A stretch of DNA of 64,000 nucleotides from Pyronema omphalodes (GCA_024516155.1 JAJJXM010000021.1:372001-436000); one strand, 5' to 3'. Numbered from the stretch's first letter, positions 36,718-49,321 are shown. Translations and numbers: made by a program. Notes: generated by a model not told the origin, from the letters alone.

Positions 36718-39106
36718 GAGAAAAGGAGATGTAGAACGGTAGCCGTAGGTTGGTTATTGTTTATGGATTTATTTAAATTGTGGGAAAATGTAAGAAAGGA
36801 AGATAGCTAGAAATAATGCTTGAGTAGTCTTAACCACAACTTAGTTAACATTGATGTCTAAATACCCAGCTACCCTAGCGGTTGAACAGATATGACTGCT
36901 CCCTCAGACTGCAATGAGCTGGACTGGACTATACGATCCATGATCTGTCACCTGTGATGTACTATGGTGAATACTAACTATATCAACAGCCCGACAAGTT
37001 TATGCCGTAGCTATATATCGACACGATCAGCAATGTCAATGTAATGATTATATTACCTCTTCTCTATATATTATTATAGCCTATAGGAGTAAAAGAACAT
37101 TATAATTAGTCCAAGAAACTTCAGTGTAGATATAAGTACATATATAAACCCTTAGTGATATGTACTTACTGACACTCGTGATCCTCGGCAGGTTTGGATA
37201 GGTTCGTAGGGTTTGGTAGGGGTTGACTGTTGACATACATGAATAATCCTCATGTCCGGGGGTCAACTCAAACTCGTGCACCCCCCCCCCCCCCCCCCTC
37301 CCCCGCCCGCGCCGAACTTCTGCAAGGCCCACCATACATACATACATCCACAACAAGCATAACAAGCATAACAAGCATCCAATATTCAAAGCGCCACAAT
37401 AGGTCCGGTTATATATTTCTTAAGACGCGTCATCGATTCATTATATGGCACCATATACTCATATACTTATCCGAGGCTTCCGTATATGTATGTAATTTAT
37501 GTGTATGCGAGTTAGGTAAGACGAGGTCGTGGTGATACTGTGATATGTCGTGTTGTGTAACCTATGTATGTACATGTAGGTAGGTAGGTATCTGCCTTGG
37601 TAGGTAGTTGTATCTAGCGAGGCGGTGTTGTTGTTTGTAGATTATGCACTGTATATTGAAAAATAACAGAGAGAAAGCGATGAATATCTACCGACAATTG
37701 CATACAGATAGCATCGTGGATTGTTGATGGTTGATGAGATACGTGCAGGCTGGGGACATGCTATTATTACTATTACCTCAATGTTGATGATATTCACTAT
37801 ATCTTGGATAACACATAAATTGTTTCAAGCTACTGCAGGTTACCGTGAACATACAGGAGCAATTCGGATTGTTTATCTATAATTATATGTACGGTGTGGT
37901 GTGTCTAGATTCACTGCGATGTATGTGTATATTCACCTTACCTCACCGAGATATATTACCATACAATCTACATATGTACCCCCCTTACGCTGATAGAACC
38001 CTCGCAGAAAATCCCCGGAACCCTTGCAAGGTCCAAAAATATCTGCACACAGTAACTGCAATGCATATGTATGAACAGAAAAGCCATGGTCATTGCCACT
38101 TCCGCATAGGCAAACTCGATTCCCCAAGTTGCCCAGAAAGGGTTTTACCCTATCCTCCTTCATCCCTTCCTTCCTTCCTTCCTTAAGCTCAGATCATCCT
38201 CCGACCGCTGATCCCACAGAAGTTGGTACATAGTAGCAGTACACTAACGGAGATCTCCCTTTGCTCCCCTACCCCGGTCACTACTAGCGTAAACCCCCAG
38301 ACCACCCCACGAAAGTTTGAACCCCACGGTCCGTTCGCTAGTTTTCTGTAGTTCCTCCCTTCTAGTCTCGCGCGGGCCCTGTCACATCTAAATGCTCGGT
38401 GGCGGAGGATGCTGGACCTGTTGACCTGTCGATAGGTGCACGCGTGCTGCGCCCAGAGCGGGGATGGTTCCGAGCTTCTTTTTGATTGTGAGCTGCCTTC
38501 TTTTGGGGAGGGGTTTGTGGGGATGGAAATAGATGGATAAGAGAAAGACAAATTGAAATAGAAATAGAAATAGAAATAGAAATTGATGTTGTATGGTTTG
38601 TATTGTATTCCACAAGACTGCGGAGAATGGTTTGAAAGGTTGATAGAGAAAGATAAATGGAGAGAGGGAGAGAGAGAGAGTATATTCACGGTTACTGTTA
38701 CGCTACATAACCTACGCCACTCAGTCTGTGCATCGTAACACAAGACACGACAAGACAAGATAAAAAAACAAGCCCCTACCCATATCCATACCCATACCCA
38801 TACCTATGGATAGTGACATACATACGCAGCACAGCCCATTCAAGCGCGTCGTAGTAGTACGTGTTGCAAAGGGGGGGAGAGGCGGGGGGGTGGTGCGCGC
38901 AAGCATCCTGCTTCAGAAGCTTGGATTTAAGATCTTGGGGAAGAAAAAAAAATACAAAAAGGGACCAACCTTCTTTTCTCCCGACCATCCACCTCTGCCA
39001 GAAATAGTTCAACAAATCTCTGCAAGTATTTCGACAAGTATTTCGACTCGGTGTTACATTACAGTCTCTCTTTTACAACAGTCGAAATAAGTCGAGACAA
39101 GTCGAG
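36718..39106. other. Intergenic with simple repeats
   Basis: Contains an 18-base C tract (about 37279-37297), CATACATA, TTCC (38162-38184) and AAATAG (38554-38582) runs. No gene recognised; the ORF at 38189-38758 on the minus strand is driven by the simple repeats. Confidence 0.45.
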
Positions 39107-40789
39107 ATGCCAACATCAATGTCCATACCAACACTCCTTCTCACGACATTACTCCTCTCCGTACCACTCCCCGCCATCGCCTCAGACCCAGCTTGTACCT
39201 GCTATCAATCCACCTCTAACGACTTCTTCACTTCCTACGCTTTTCATGACTTTCGTTTAATCGGCGACTATGGAGGACGCACTCCATCCCTCAGCGCCAA
39301 CCTCCCATCTACAGCCGATGACAGCACTGGGATTTCCGGTGACGATATCGGTAGTTTACAGCCGGGATTTATTGCGAGTTCAAGTCAATGGAATGATAGC
39401 TGGAGTATTCAGCAGTGGGGAAAGGGGAAGGCGGATGATACAAAGTATCGCATGTGGAACTCTTTAAGTAATGTTTTTATCGACAGAAATACCGATGGTA
39501 CCAAAGGAGCAAAAACGAAGCTCGTGTTAAGGACGAAGAGATTTCAAGATTGGCAGAGCAGTGCGGAGGTGGAGAATAAGTGAGTTTCTAGTTCCCTTCG
39601 TTGGTATATCTTCATGGGCAGCGGATGTGGGGAAGACGCTTGATACTGCAGGACTCAGCAGCAAAACGAAGCACTCTACTAACAAGCCCTCCTCCTATCA
39701 GACAAAAAAACCTTCTCTACGCAACAACGCGTTTCCGGGCGCGTGTAAAGGGAGCTTCCGGCGCAGTCGCAGGTCTCTTCTACTTCCGTAACAACCAAAA
39801 CGAAAGCGATATCGAAATCCTTACTCGCGATCAATCTTCGAAAATTCGTTACTCGAACCAACCGGTTGTTGATAAGAGTATGTTGTCCTTTTCCGCTCGC
39901 GTGGGCTTCCCCCCGAACCCCTATACCCTAAATCCCAAACCCCCCCCCCCCCCCCCCCCAACCCCGCATTTTGAGGCGCAGCATCCCCCGCTGTGTACGT
40001 GGTCTCTGGCAGCGGTGGTGCTTCGCCGGTGTTGTCTAGCTTCGACGGTGCTTCAACGGTGCTTCGACGGTGCTTCGGCCTGCCTGCGCCTCACACATTC
40101 GAAGCTAGAAACCACCGGTTCCTGAGCTACCCCGAGCTCAAGCACCAAACCAGCAACCAAAAATCCAGACCCCACCAACAGGTCCGAAGCAATCAGAAAG
40201 CATAAGCTAACCGCTCCCTTCAGACGGCAACGAAATCCCCGATGCCTCCACATTAGTCGACCTCAACAATCTATCCCAAATCGACGGCACAGCACTCACA
40301 GATAAACGCTCCACCGTCTCCTGGCAGGACTGGCATACCCACCGCATCGACTGGGTCGCCGGAAAATCCTCCTGGTACATCGACGGAAAACTTCTTCTCG
40401 AGAAGACCTATTCCGTTCCCACGATCCCCAGCTACCTGACGCTAAACATGTGGTCCGACGGGGGTATGTGGAGCGGGGAGATGCAAGCTGGTCACGAAGC
40501 AAGGCTGGAGATAGAGTGGATTGAAATGGCGTATAACACGACCGACACCACACCGACGAGAAGAAAAAGGGCAGTGACGCAGTTGGATTGTAGGGTTACT
40601 TGTAGGGATAATAGTAGTGATTCTGGCGTGGTGAATGGAGGATGGCAGAAGGCGGGAATTACTAGTGGCGGGAAGAAAAGAATTGTTTATGGCTTTTGGA
40701 GTGGGACTGATGATAGGGAGTTTGCCATTGCCACGGCCATTGGCGCGACTATGGCTGTCGTGTTGTATATTGTTGATAATGTCATCTAG
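39107..40789 (+). CDS. Secreted GH16 family glucanase-like protein
   Basis: Exons 39107-39579, 39702-39877 and 40224-40789 (introns 122 and 346 bp) give 404 residues. A signal peptide covers about residues 1-25 and ends near AIAS. The catalytic GH16 motif ESDIEILTRD lies at the end of exon 2, with nucleophile, assisting Asp and acid/base as E-x-D-x-E. Downstream signatures of the fungal subgroup follow: HTHRIDWV, SSWYIDGK, LNMWSDGGMWSG and IEWIEMAYN. A C-terminal hydrophobic helix (AIATAIGATMAVVLY) could anchor it in the membrane or be part of a GPI signal. Substrate (beta-1,3 or mixed glucan, or wall transglycosylation) cannot be set from sequence alone. Intron 2 is unusually long and holds an ~18-base C tract and a CGGTGCTTC tandem, but has a clean GCTAAC branch site. 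Confidence 0.88.
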
Positions 40790-42360
40790 AATCTTGCGGA
40801 AGAAAATGTTGTTGGTATGGTAACTAGAGACGACGGATAACGGGAGATAACGGGAGATACGGGAGATACGGGAGAAGAATAACGATACCTACAGTAGAAG
40901 AAGGTTTTGTGTATGATTTTAATAGGGTGTTTGGACACATCTGGTGTTCTTTTTTCTTTTTCTTTCTTTTTCTTTTTCTTTTTTCTTTCTTTTCTTTTTT
41001 CTTTCTTTTTTTTCTTTCTTTTCCGTTTTATCGCATGGGATGGAGTTATTTGGCTTTTGTCTTTTGGCTTTTGGCTTTTGGTTTGGGACAAATGAATTTT
41101 TTTATCATCTTATAATTTTTATCATCATTTTTATCATGATTTTTTTAAAGTTTCAAGTTCTATGTATTATGTATTATGTATTATGTAGTAGACGAAGTCA
41201 CGGAAGTAGTACATACATCTTACATACATACATATATAGACGAAAGAGAACCTGTGTGCATGCGTGCGTGCTTGGAAAGTTCTGATATGATATGATATGA
41301 TATGATGATATGATGATATGATGATTCATACATAACCCCTAGCTAGATACATACATAAAATCTTTTATTCAAGCTACCTACATAACTCCTACCACATCAT
41401 ATACATACCTATACCTATACCTATACCTATACCTATACCTATACCTATAGCTATAGCTATACCTATAGCTATAGCTATAGCTATACCTATACATACATAC
41501 ATACCACATCATACATACATACATACATACAAAAGATGCAAATTTATCACTGAAGTTAAATAACTTTCTCCAGAATCCCGTGTTCGGGAATATCATTATT
41601 TCATTATTTCATTATTTTCTTTATACAAAAAGTTAGGACAGCGGTGTCTGATGTAGTAAAGTAAAGTAAAGTAAAGTAAAGTAAAGTAAAGTAAAGCGGA
41701 CGGGGGGAGGGAGGAAGGGAGGGAGGGAGGGAGGGAGGGAGAGAGGGAGGGAGGGAGGAAGGGAGGGAGGGAGGAAGGGAGGGAGGGATGGAGGGGCCCG
41801 AGGAAAGTGATGAACCATGAATTCCAGTCTGTATATACCGAGAATAGGACGCATCCCCCCAATGAGGTCTAGAAATTACCATTATGTCAATATCAACACT
41901 CACCATACGCAATATCGGTCACCAGGAAATTACATCATCATAATCATAAAAATCAGTTTCAAAAACAAACCCCCCCCCCCCCTCCCCCCCTTTCATAAAA
42001 TATCTTTCACCAAGGTAAAAAAGGACCATAAAATCATCATGAATTATTTTTTGCTAAAAAAGAAACTGGTATGTAAATTTATAGTTACGACACAGCTACG
42101 ACACCCCAACTATTCTGCTGCTGCTGCTGCTGCTTCTGCTGCACAAAAACAAAAAAAAAAAACAAGGAAAACAAGGAAAACGCCAGAATTTATTTTTTCT
42201 AGTAACCTCTTGTTCACTCGACTATTCGACTATTCGACTATTCGACTATTCTCTCTTTAACGCAAAACAATCTCTTATACTGCAGCTGCCTTATCCTCTG
42301 CAGGTTGTTCAAGAGAAAGTGCACGGTAGAGAACAATAAGTGCAGAGTGACTCTCTCCTA
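40790..42360. other. Intergenic, very rich in simple repeats
   Basis: Includes TTTTC (40947-41022), ATGAT/ATGATATG (41284-41325), CTATAC/CTATAG hexamers (41404-41490), AGTAAA pentamer AAAGT (41655-41697), GGGA (41700-41790), a C tract (41969-41988), CTG and CGACTATT runs (42116-42140, 42222-42250). No gene recognised. Confidence 0.6.
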
Positions 42361-44080
42361 TTAATTTCCGTTAATCTTCATCCCGCCAGATAATCCCGGA
42401 TTCATGGAGTACTTACCACCACCATACAACGTCTCGATCTTCTGCTGGTCTACCTCAGTAACAGAGTCATCGTTAAAGTAATACCAAGTCTTTCCATCCC
42501 CACCCTCCTTTTTGACATAAGCGCAATAATGACCAGAGTCAGCACCAGCACCCTGGTGAGTAACCACCGCAAACAACTCATAGAGTCCCGAAGGGTTACA
42601 ACCCTCATCCGCCATGATTTCAGGGTTAAGTTTATCCTTCAATTCATCTGCCCAGACGGGGACCTTCTCAATGTATTTAGCCATAGCTTCCTCCTCCTGC
42701 TTTTTCTTGTCTTGCGCAACCAAGTCTGTCTCGCTTTGCTTTCCGGATCCGAATCCTGAGCTTCCGGCGTTACCACCGGCGACATCGTCAGGTGCTCCTC
42801 CGGTGGCCATCTTCATTCTCTTACGGGCACGCTCACGGTCGGAGGCGTCCTTGTGGAGGTCACGGAGCTTGTCGCGGACGGGAATAAGCTTGTTACGGAG
42901 CTCATCGGTACAGTACTCGGTCGCATCCAACTCGAAGGGGAAAGTGACTTTTCGCATAATCTTGGTCTTCTTGTTGATATCCCTACGCCAGAAGAAACGA
43001 ACAAAGTGGCAGGTGAGGTATTTCGGAAGGCGAGTAATCTTGCTAGTTTTCTCGTAAACGGCGTCGCGGCCGAGCGAGGGGGAGTGCTTCTCAATCTTCT
43101 CGGAGAGTCCGGCAAGGATACCGTCCTTGAGGAAGTTGGTCTGCTGGGTGATGTGGCACTTGAGGTTGACAAAGTCCTCCGTGGTCTCGATGGGCATCTC
43201 GTCAGGTGCATCCTCAGTGCATGTGAGTGATGAGCTAAGCCGTCCGGTCATGTACTTCTCAATAAACGAAACTTCCTGTCCATTTCTCTTTGTCTTGAGT
43301 TTTTGGCGAAGCGCGTGCATAATCTGAGAGTAACACTCCTCGGCGTCTTGCTGGGAGTAACGACCGTCCTTGCCCTTCTGTGCAAACTGGGGATATGTCC
43401 TCCGGAGAGCCTCAAGGAACATGTAAGGGGAGAAATCGCTGGTTGTAGATCCCATCTGTCTGTAAAGATCCCTCAAAGCTCCGGTAAGGTCGGGCTCTCT
43501 GAGCATGCTCAGCATCGATGAGGATCCAGCAGAACCGCCGGCTCCGAAGGGGTCGAGAGGATTCGCGCTGGCATTGTGGTTCTTAAGCTCCGCCTGAAGT
43601 TCGGGAATGTATCGTAGAGCCTGGATAGTAGAGTTGAGGTAACAGGTGTTTCCCAAGTTCTGTAGTCCGGATGGTGTAGCACCCTCCACCTTTGCAAGCT
43701 GCGCATCACTCATATCCTCGACAAACTTCATCTTCTCCTTTGGCGCCTGAAGAGCTCTAGCAGAGGGGGTTCCCATCAGAGTAACCTTCGCACCCGCCTT
43801 GAGTCCGAATGTCGAAAGGTCAGAGTCATCCTTGATGGTCTTTCCCTTGCAAATAATCTTCTGGTTCGCGGGCTCGACGTCTGTGAGGGAGTATAGGATC
43901 GCCTTAAGAGTCTCGACAGGGGCGGTCACATCAACAGTGACCTCGTGTTCGTTTTTTCCATGCTTGAAGACGACTGTGGAGATGGAAATCAATGGTTAGT
44001 GAGATGCAAAGGTACAGTGGCGGGGTTGGTGGGGGAGAAAGGCGCTGATGAAACATACCAGGAATCTCGGTGTCGCTCAT
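42361..44080 (-). CDS. UBP6: Ubiquitin carboxyl-terminal hydrolase 6 (proteasome-associated)
   Basis: Exon 1 (44080-44059) encodes MSDTEIP, joins across an 85-bp intron to exon 2 (43973-42361), and the product is 544 residues. An N-terminal ubiquitin-like domain (about 1-75, TVDVTAPVETLKAILYSL, KGKTIKDD) docks on the proteasome base. The USP catalytic domain follows, with the Cys box GLQNLGNTCYLNSTIQALR (catalytic Cys about 118) and the His box GHYCAYVKKEGG followed by WYYFNDDSV near the C-terminus. The protein removes ubiquitin from substrates engaged by the 26S proteasome, recycling ubiquitin. Length and domain order match yeast Ubp6 and human USP14. Short first exons of this kind are common in this family. 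Divergent from the CREG-like gene. Confidence 0.97.
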
Positions 44081-44524
44081 GGTGGTGGACCTGTGAGGAT
44101 AATGTGGTATAAAAAGCTGAAGGATATCGGGTTTCGCGTGTCGTGATGACAATATGATTGATCACGGTGGTTTGGTGTTGGTGGATCTGGAATCTGGATA
44201 GAGAGGCCTTGAACCAGACTTTGGGAACTGCTTGGGTAGCAGCCCAATGCAGGCATCATCGTCATAGCAACCAGGGTCGAAGAGTCTATCATCACGTGGG
44301 GAAACATCGAGCACTTTCTATATGTTATTTATTTATTTTTCTTCGAATTGATAATATGGCTCCTTCTGAAGCTTAAAAAGAGCTTATTGAACATTTTATT
44401 TCCCTCGGGTTCTAGCATGGTCCAAGACTGGGTGACAGCTTCCTCGCATCTCCCCATCTAATCTAATCAGCTTCTCTACTACCACATCCCAAGCTTAGCT
44501 ATTCACCCAACCAATCCCACAACA
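44081..44524. promoter_or_regulatory. Shared divergent promoter, UBP6 and CREG-like gene
   Basis: 444 bp between two start codons, so both promoters must lie here. CT-rich stretches precede the plus-strand start. No specific site is identified. Confidence 0.5.
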
Positions 44525-45211
44525 ATGCGTCTTCCCCAGCTTACCCTTCTGTCCCTCTGTGTTCTGGGCAGCTCCGTTTCCGCCAACCCCAACTCACCAT
44601 GGCAACAACCGCTCTCGCTTTCCTCAGCAGACCGTCCCACCGTTGAACGCGCCGCTCAACAAGCGCGCTCGCTTCTCCTGACCGAAACCATCGGCACTCT
44701 CTCCACAATCTTCCCCTCTGGTGAGCGCCATGGACTCGAGGGACAACCCATCGGTTTAATGGACTATTACGCCGACTGTTCTTCCGATGGAAATCCCACA
44801 TTTCTCGGAATGAATATAGCTACTAGTTTTATCAACGGAGCTGCTCCGAACTCTTCGATCTCGCTGTCAATTCGTGAACATGGAACGGGTCGCTTCTCGG
44901 CGGCGGCACACCCGAGGGTTGCACTAATAGGGAAGCTTGTTGAGATTGATGATCCTGCTGAAGTGGAGAGGGTTAAAAAGTGTTATCTTAAGAAACACCC
45001 TGATGCGAAATGGTGGTCTGGAGACGATTTTCATGGAAATTACTGGACTCGCTTGGAGGTGAAGTCGGTGTATTGGGTCGGAGGCTTTGGTAATGTCGCA
45101 TATATTGGATGGATTCCTGTGGAGCTGTACAAGCAGGCTGAACCGGAGGCTCAACAGAAGGCTAATACTGGGGATTGGTGGAGGTCACTGCTGCTTTGGG
45201 GGGATCTGTAG
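44525..45211 (+). CDS. Secreted CREG-like, FMN-binding split-barrel protein
   Basis: Single exon, 228 residues. A signal peptide spans about 1-20 (MRLPQLTLLSLCVLGSSVSA). The body matches the CREG/pyridoxamine 5'-phosphate oxidase-like fold: MDYYADCSSDGNP, the strand HPRVALIGKLVEI, KKCYLKKHPDAKWW and VYWVGGFGNVAYIGWIPVELY. In animals, CREG1 is a secreted/lysosomal glycoprotein that has lost the usual cofactor role, so enzyme activity should not be assumed. An NSS glycosylation site is present. The fungal function is unknown. Confidence 0.87.
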   Translation: MRLPQLTLLSLCVLGSSVSANPNSPWQQPLSLSSADRPTVERAAQQARSLLLTETIGTLSTIFPSGERHGLEGQPIGLMDYYADCSSDGNPTFLGMNIATSFINGAAPNSSISLSIREHGTGRFSAAAHPRVALIGKLVEIDDPAEVERVKKCYLKKHPDAKWWSGDDFHGNYWTRLEVKSVYWVGGFGNVAYIGWIPVELYKQAEPEAQQKANTGDWWRSLLLWGDL

Positions 45212-45691
45212 ACGATATCATCGTCTAACTGGTCTTTTACGCCTTTGCCTCGTTTTCTGAGGGATTATTGCATTCTTCTTATGATTTTCGACGATACAAT
45301 ACTCATTATGTTTCGCATTTACCAAATTGTTTTTCTCGTTTTTAAACACTATATTTAGCATAGCTAGGATACCATCAACATGCACATATTATACTGAAAA
45401 TTTTGACTAGCACTCCAGTTCGTGCAGCAATTGGGCCCCCAATTCCATAGCCTGTATTTGCTAGTAACTGACTAACAACTTGCGACGGACGTAGGAAATC
45501 CGAGGCAGAAACTCATGACGGATATTATGTTCATGACTTTAATTAACAGAAAACGCTCTAAACAATTGCAACAGAATAAGCAGCCGATCATGCACCATAA
45601 TACACTCATCTCCCATCACTCATCCTACACTACCAGAAATTCTTTATAAGGAACCATACGCCGTATCAACACCGCCGTTCCGCGATCCACT
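45212..45691. other. Convergent intergenic region
   Basis: 3' flanks of the CREG-like gene and NUP53. Nothing else recognised. Confidence 0.4.
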
Positions 45692-47003
45692 CTACAGGTA
45701 TTTGAACCCCACAAGCTCGTCCATGACATATCTGTAGCCCTTGCCTACGCTTCCCAACCAGCTGTCGCTTTGAGCAGCGGGTTTACTACTGGTAACCATA
45801 ACACTTGGTACACCAGCAAACCAGCCCCCAAGCCATCCATCTTTCTTCGCAAATTCCACCTGCTTCGGTACCAATAATCTAGCCCCTGGTAAATGCGTGC
45901 TCAACACCGCATCCTGGGGTAATTCTTCCGGGGGCGGCCTAACAACAGACATTCTCCTGGGGGTCTGTTTGACAGGCATAGCAGGTACTTCAGTCTCCAT
46001 TGCAAATGGTAAAACCTCCTTTACGGGGTCGGCTTCCCAATCAGTTACGATAATTCTTCTTCCTCCAACTGAAAGCTCCCCTCTGGAGCTTCCCTCAACT
46101 GCTCTTTCTGCCGCTTCCTTATCTCTGAACGTAATCCGCACCCAGGGACCAGGCCCGCCCTCACTACCACTCATAGGCTGCACCATCTTTGCCGTCTTGT
46201 GGTTCAACTGGTCTCTAGGAATAATTTCAGGGTCACGGTATCTGCTCTCGTTGAGCGGTAGACCGGAATAAGGCTCCAAAATGGGGCCATAGTATCTACG
46301 TAGCGCACGAATAAGGTCGGGGAATCTATCTTCGGAGAAGTTTGCGACACGGACCGCAGTAGGGGTCATGGGGGTTTCTGTAGGCTCCGCCGGAGCCGGT
46401 GGTGCTGCTGTAAAGTGGGAATCGTAGATGGAAGCGAGAGGAGGCGCGTTTTCTTCATTACTCGCGAAATCCGAGTTTACATCTGGGGTTGAGGTGCGCG
46501 CACGAGTTCTAGACGGTGGGCGCGTTCCGAACATGCTCTTTGGCCAGCCACCAGAGAGGGGAGGAGAATGAGAGGTTGTGCGCTTCAATGCGGGCTTGGC
46601 GCGAGGGTAGTCGGCATCCTGCATTTGCTGGTTTTCAATGTTAGTTGGGTGTTTTTCATTGTTAAACAGTCTGTTGGTTCAAATGGATCCAGAAAATGGG
46701 AAGGGGTTGTACTTCGTCATTGCCGCCATGCTGGTTGGCAGATTGTTGGTTAAGAACTTTTTGGAGGAAGGGAGAAGCAGCAGTTGGCTGATTGGGGTTT
46801 TCGCGAACGGTAGAGAAAGGTACAGGTTGCGCAGCGAAGGAGGAGTAGTCGTTAGGTGCTTGGAGACCCTGTTTTTGATGCCAGTCGTTGAACTTTTTCT
46901 CTTTGTTTTTGTCGAGCTGCGTAGGAGCAGTGTTGACTGTACCGCCTAGCAGTGTTGTCGCACCGAATAACGTGCTCTGGTTGTTGATATTCGAGTAGTC
47001 CAT
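45692..47003 (-). CDS. NUP53: Nucleoporin NUP53 (NUP35-type RRM)
   Basis: Exon 1 (47003-46713) and exon 2 (46627-45692) join in phase 0 over an 85-bp intron (donor GTACAA, branch ACTAAC, acceptor CAG), giving 408 residues. The N-terminus is Asn/Gln-rich with a single FG (STLFGATTLLGG). The Nup35-type RRM spans about 185-310: AVRVANFSEDRFPDLIRAL, then WVRITFRDKEAAERAVEG and VGGRRIIVTDW. The last residues, YRYVMDELVGFKYL, form the amphipathic membrane-binding helix characteristic of Nup53/Nup35. It is a structural component of the inner ring of the nuclear pore, binding Nup155/Nup170 and Nic96 family members. The weak donor makes the exact end of exon 1 slightly uncertain. Confidence 0.93.
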
Positions 47004-47444
47004 CGTGTTGGCGGTAGAGTGTAGATGGTGCCCTGAGTTGGAGTTTTGCGAACGACGACGTGAAAGTCAGTGGTAGTTGCGTAGCGCGAAGCTTGGCGAT
47101 GACAAGACACAGCAAGCACGTCGGACGCTAGCGTTGGCGGGGTAACACAAAGGGCTGGTTTCGTGCGAGTCGCATGCGCACGCGAAGAACCAATTAGGAA
47201 AGTCTCGGCCGGTCGCCCTATCAGCGCGCCACAGTAGGCAACCCCGCGCCGTCCTTTCGACATGAGTTTCGTCGAACTATGGAGAATCTCAACTTCCAAC
47301 GGAACCTCCGAACACGCAATTACAACCCACCGTAAGATCAGGCTATTAAGGGTCTCGAAAAAAAAGTCTTTATAAACAACCGTCTACTCCGAGAAGGATT
47401 TGCCAGCACCAGCAAACAGCCTCACAAGCTACCTCAACATCACA
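47004..47444. promoter_or_regulatory. Shared divergent promoter, NUP53 and methyltransferase
   Basis: 441 bp between two start codons. The middle is GC-rich (CGCGCC, GCATGCGC), flanked by AT-rich leader sequence. No factor site is claimed. Confidence 0.5.
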
Positions 47445-48221
47445 ATGAGCACCGAATCCAACACCAACTGTTCCAATACCTCTGCCGTTGGAAACGGAGA
47501 GCACTCCCATATCCACAATGCCAACATTGACTTCTTTGACAAGTTGGCCCCTACCTACGGTCACGGCCACTCCCACCAGTCCGCCAATAAGACCGTCATT
47601 AAGGCGCTTCTTTCCAACAAGGAACTTCTCAATCTCGATGAAGACAATACTCGCGTTCTCGACTATGCCTGTGGTACTGGAATGATTTCCCAGTCGCTTC
47701 TTCCACACATCAAGTCAGTTGTCGGAATGGACATCTCTCCCGGCATGATTGAAGCCTACAACAAAGCCGCTGAGAACCAGGGACTCGAGCGGGACGAGAT
47801 GCATGCAGTCTTGATAGATCTCTGCAACCAGCCCCTGCCAGAGGGGGAGGAATACCGTGACTTCGATATTGCGATTTGCTCTTTTGCATTCCATCATATT
47901 CCGCAGCCGGAGATCGCGGCACAGAAGATGGCTGCGTTGTTGAAGAAGGGAGGAAAATTGGTAGTTGTGGACTTTCACAGCCACTTAGATATGACCAAGA
48001 CTCCCGGAGGAGAAGCTTTCAAAGATGTGGTCGTTCACAACGGATTTGATACGAAGACGATCAAGAGCTGGTTTACAGAGTCTGGGTGTGCTGAACCTAC
48101 TATGGTGGAAGTTGGAAATAATGGTGCGGGAGTTACCATCGTACCCATGAACCCGAATACTGGTGAGGAGTTTCAGCCGGTCAAGAGGAGTGTTTTTGTG
48201 GCGGTTGGAATAAAGTTGTAA
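47445..48221 (+). CDS. Class I SAM-dependent methyltransferase
   Basis: Single exon, 258 residues from the ATG at 47445; an upstream in-frame codon at 47400 is not ATG. A His-rich N-terminus (HSHIHNANIDFFDKLAPTYGHGHSH) precedes motif I VLDYACGTGMIS (about 69-80), motif II VVGMDISPGMIEAYNKAA and motif IV FDIAICSFAFHHI, then LLKKGGKLVVVDF. The fold is that of small-molecule methyltransferases (Methyltransf_11/25 group). The substrate is unknown. Two His-x-His clusters might bind a metal. Divergent from NUP53. Confidence 0.9.
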   Translation: MSTESNTNCSNTSAVGNGEHSHIHNANIDFFDKLAPTYGHGHSHQSANKTVIKALLSNKELLNLDEDNTRVLDYACGTGMISQSLLPHIKSVVGMDISPGMIEAYNKAAENQGLERDEMHAVLIDLCNQPLPEGEEYRDFDIAICSFAFHHIPQPEIAAQKMAALLKKGGKLVVVDFHSHLDMTKTPGGEAFKDVVVHNGFDTKTIKSWFTESGCAEPTMVEVGNNGAGVTIVPMNPNTGEEFQPVKRSVFVAVGIKL

Positions 48222-48424
48222 GGCTGCAAATTATGTCTTGGTTGATGCATGGATAAAGTTTTGTAAAGAAGCGTAAAAAAAGAGAGTAGTAGAACCAGTA
48301 ATTATACCTCCTTTGGTTCTTAGGTTGATAAATTGATATTTTTGTCCAATCCGCTCCAATGCATAAACTTCTAACAAACCGTAACACCCCGCCTGTAAAC
48401 CCAACCCTCTTAGACATCCGGCAT

Positions 48425-49321
48425 TTATTTCTTACCAAGCCCTCCAGCAACTTCAGCAGCAGTCTGGATAGTTCTAGCAATAACACCTCTAACACCATGG
48501 TCCTCCAACTTGGCTAACCCAGCAACAGTGCAACCTCCGGGGGTGGAGACCTGCTCTCTAAGGATTGCGGGGTGCTGTCCCTCCAAGACCATCTTTGCAG
48601 TTCCCATCATAGCTATCACCCATTAGCCCTTATCTAAACCTTCGCTCCCAGAGAACTTACTCTGCGCAGCCATAAGGGTAGCCTCCTTCCTGGGCACACC
48701 CATAAGCACACCACCATCGGCCATAGCCTCTAACATCAACGCATAGAAAGCGGGCCCAGATCCACAAAGGGAAGTAGCCAAGTCCATGTGCTTCTCATCC
48801 AAGACCAAAGTCTTTCCAACGCCCTCAAAGAGCATTCCAACCATATTCTTCTCATCCTCCGAGACATTTCCAGCAGCGGAGATGACAGTCATGGACTCTC
48901 TAAGCTTCGCCGCAGTATTGGGCATAACCCTAACGACTCTACAGCTCTCAGGAACCAAAGTCTGAATATCCGTAATCTTAACTCCCGCACAGATCGAGAT
49001 CAAAAGCTTTCCCTTAAGTGCCTCATACATTCCGGTAGTCGCTAGAGCAGAGGAAACCATGTAAGGTTTGCACCCTAAGAGGACGATATCGGCACTTTGG
49101 ACACCCGCCAAGTTCTGGTTGACAAGGACTTCAACAGGTGCATCCAAAGGAAGGAGATTACGGATACGCTCGGCGGAAATGTCGCGCTGGACGAGGGCGG
49201 TGAACCAGCGAGGCATGGACGCGGGGATCTCCTTCGTTGTAGAGAGGGTGTCGAGGACTCCGCAAAGAATTGCGGTACCGAGGGTACCGCAGCCGAGGAT
49301 GGCGAGGGAAGGGGTGGACAT
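48425..49321 (-). CDS. PRO3: Pyrroline-5-carboxylate reductase
   Basis: Exons 49321-48661 and 48612-48425 over a 48-bp intron (GTAAGT...GATAG) give 282 residues. The N-terminal dinucleotide-binding motif is AILGCGTLGTAIL, followed by VLLGCKPYMV and the domain-linking RVVRVMPNTAA. The helical dimerisation domain contains LCGSGPAFYALMLEAMADGGVLMGVPR and, across the splice, EQVSTPGGCTVAGLAKLE, the ProC signature. It catalyses the last step of proline synthesis, reducing 1-pyrroline-5-carboxylate with NAD(P)H. Convergent with the methyltransferase gene, 203 bp between stops. Confidence 0.95.

Noticed and set aside
38189..38758. 189-codon minus-strand ORF
   Set aside because: Its coding appearance comes from AAATAG and other simple repeats; no domain.
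41596..41912. Proline/serine-rich minus-strand ORFs
   Set aside because: Direct products of GGGA and AAAGT microsatellites.
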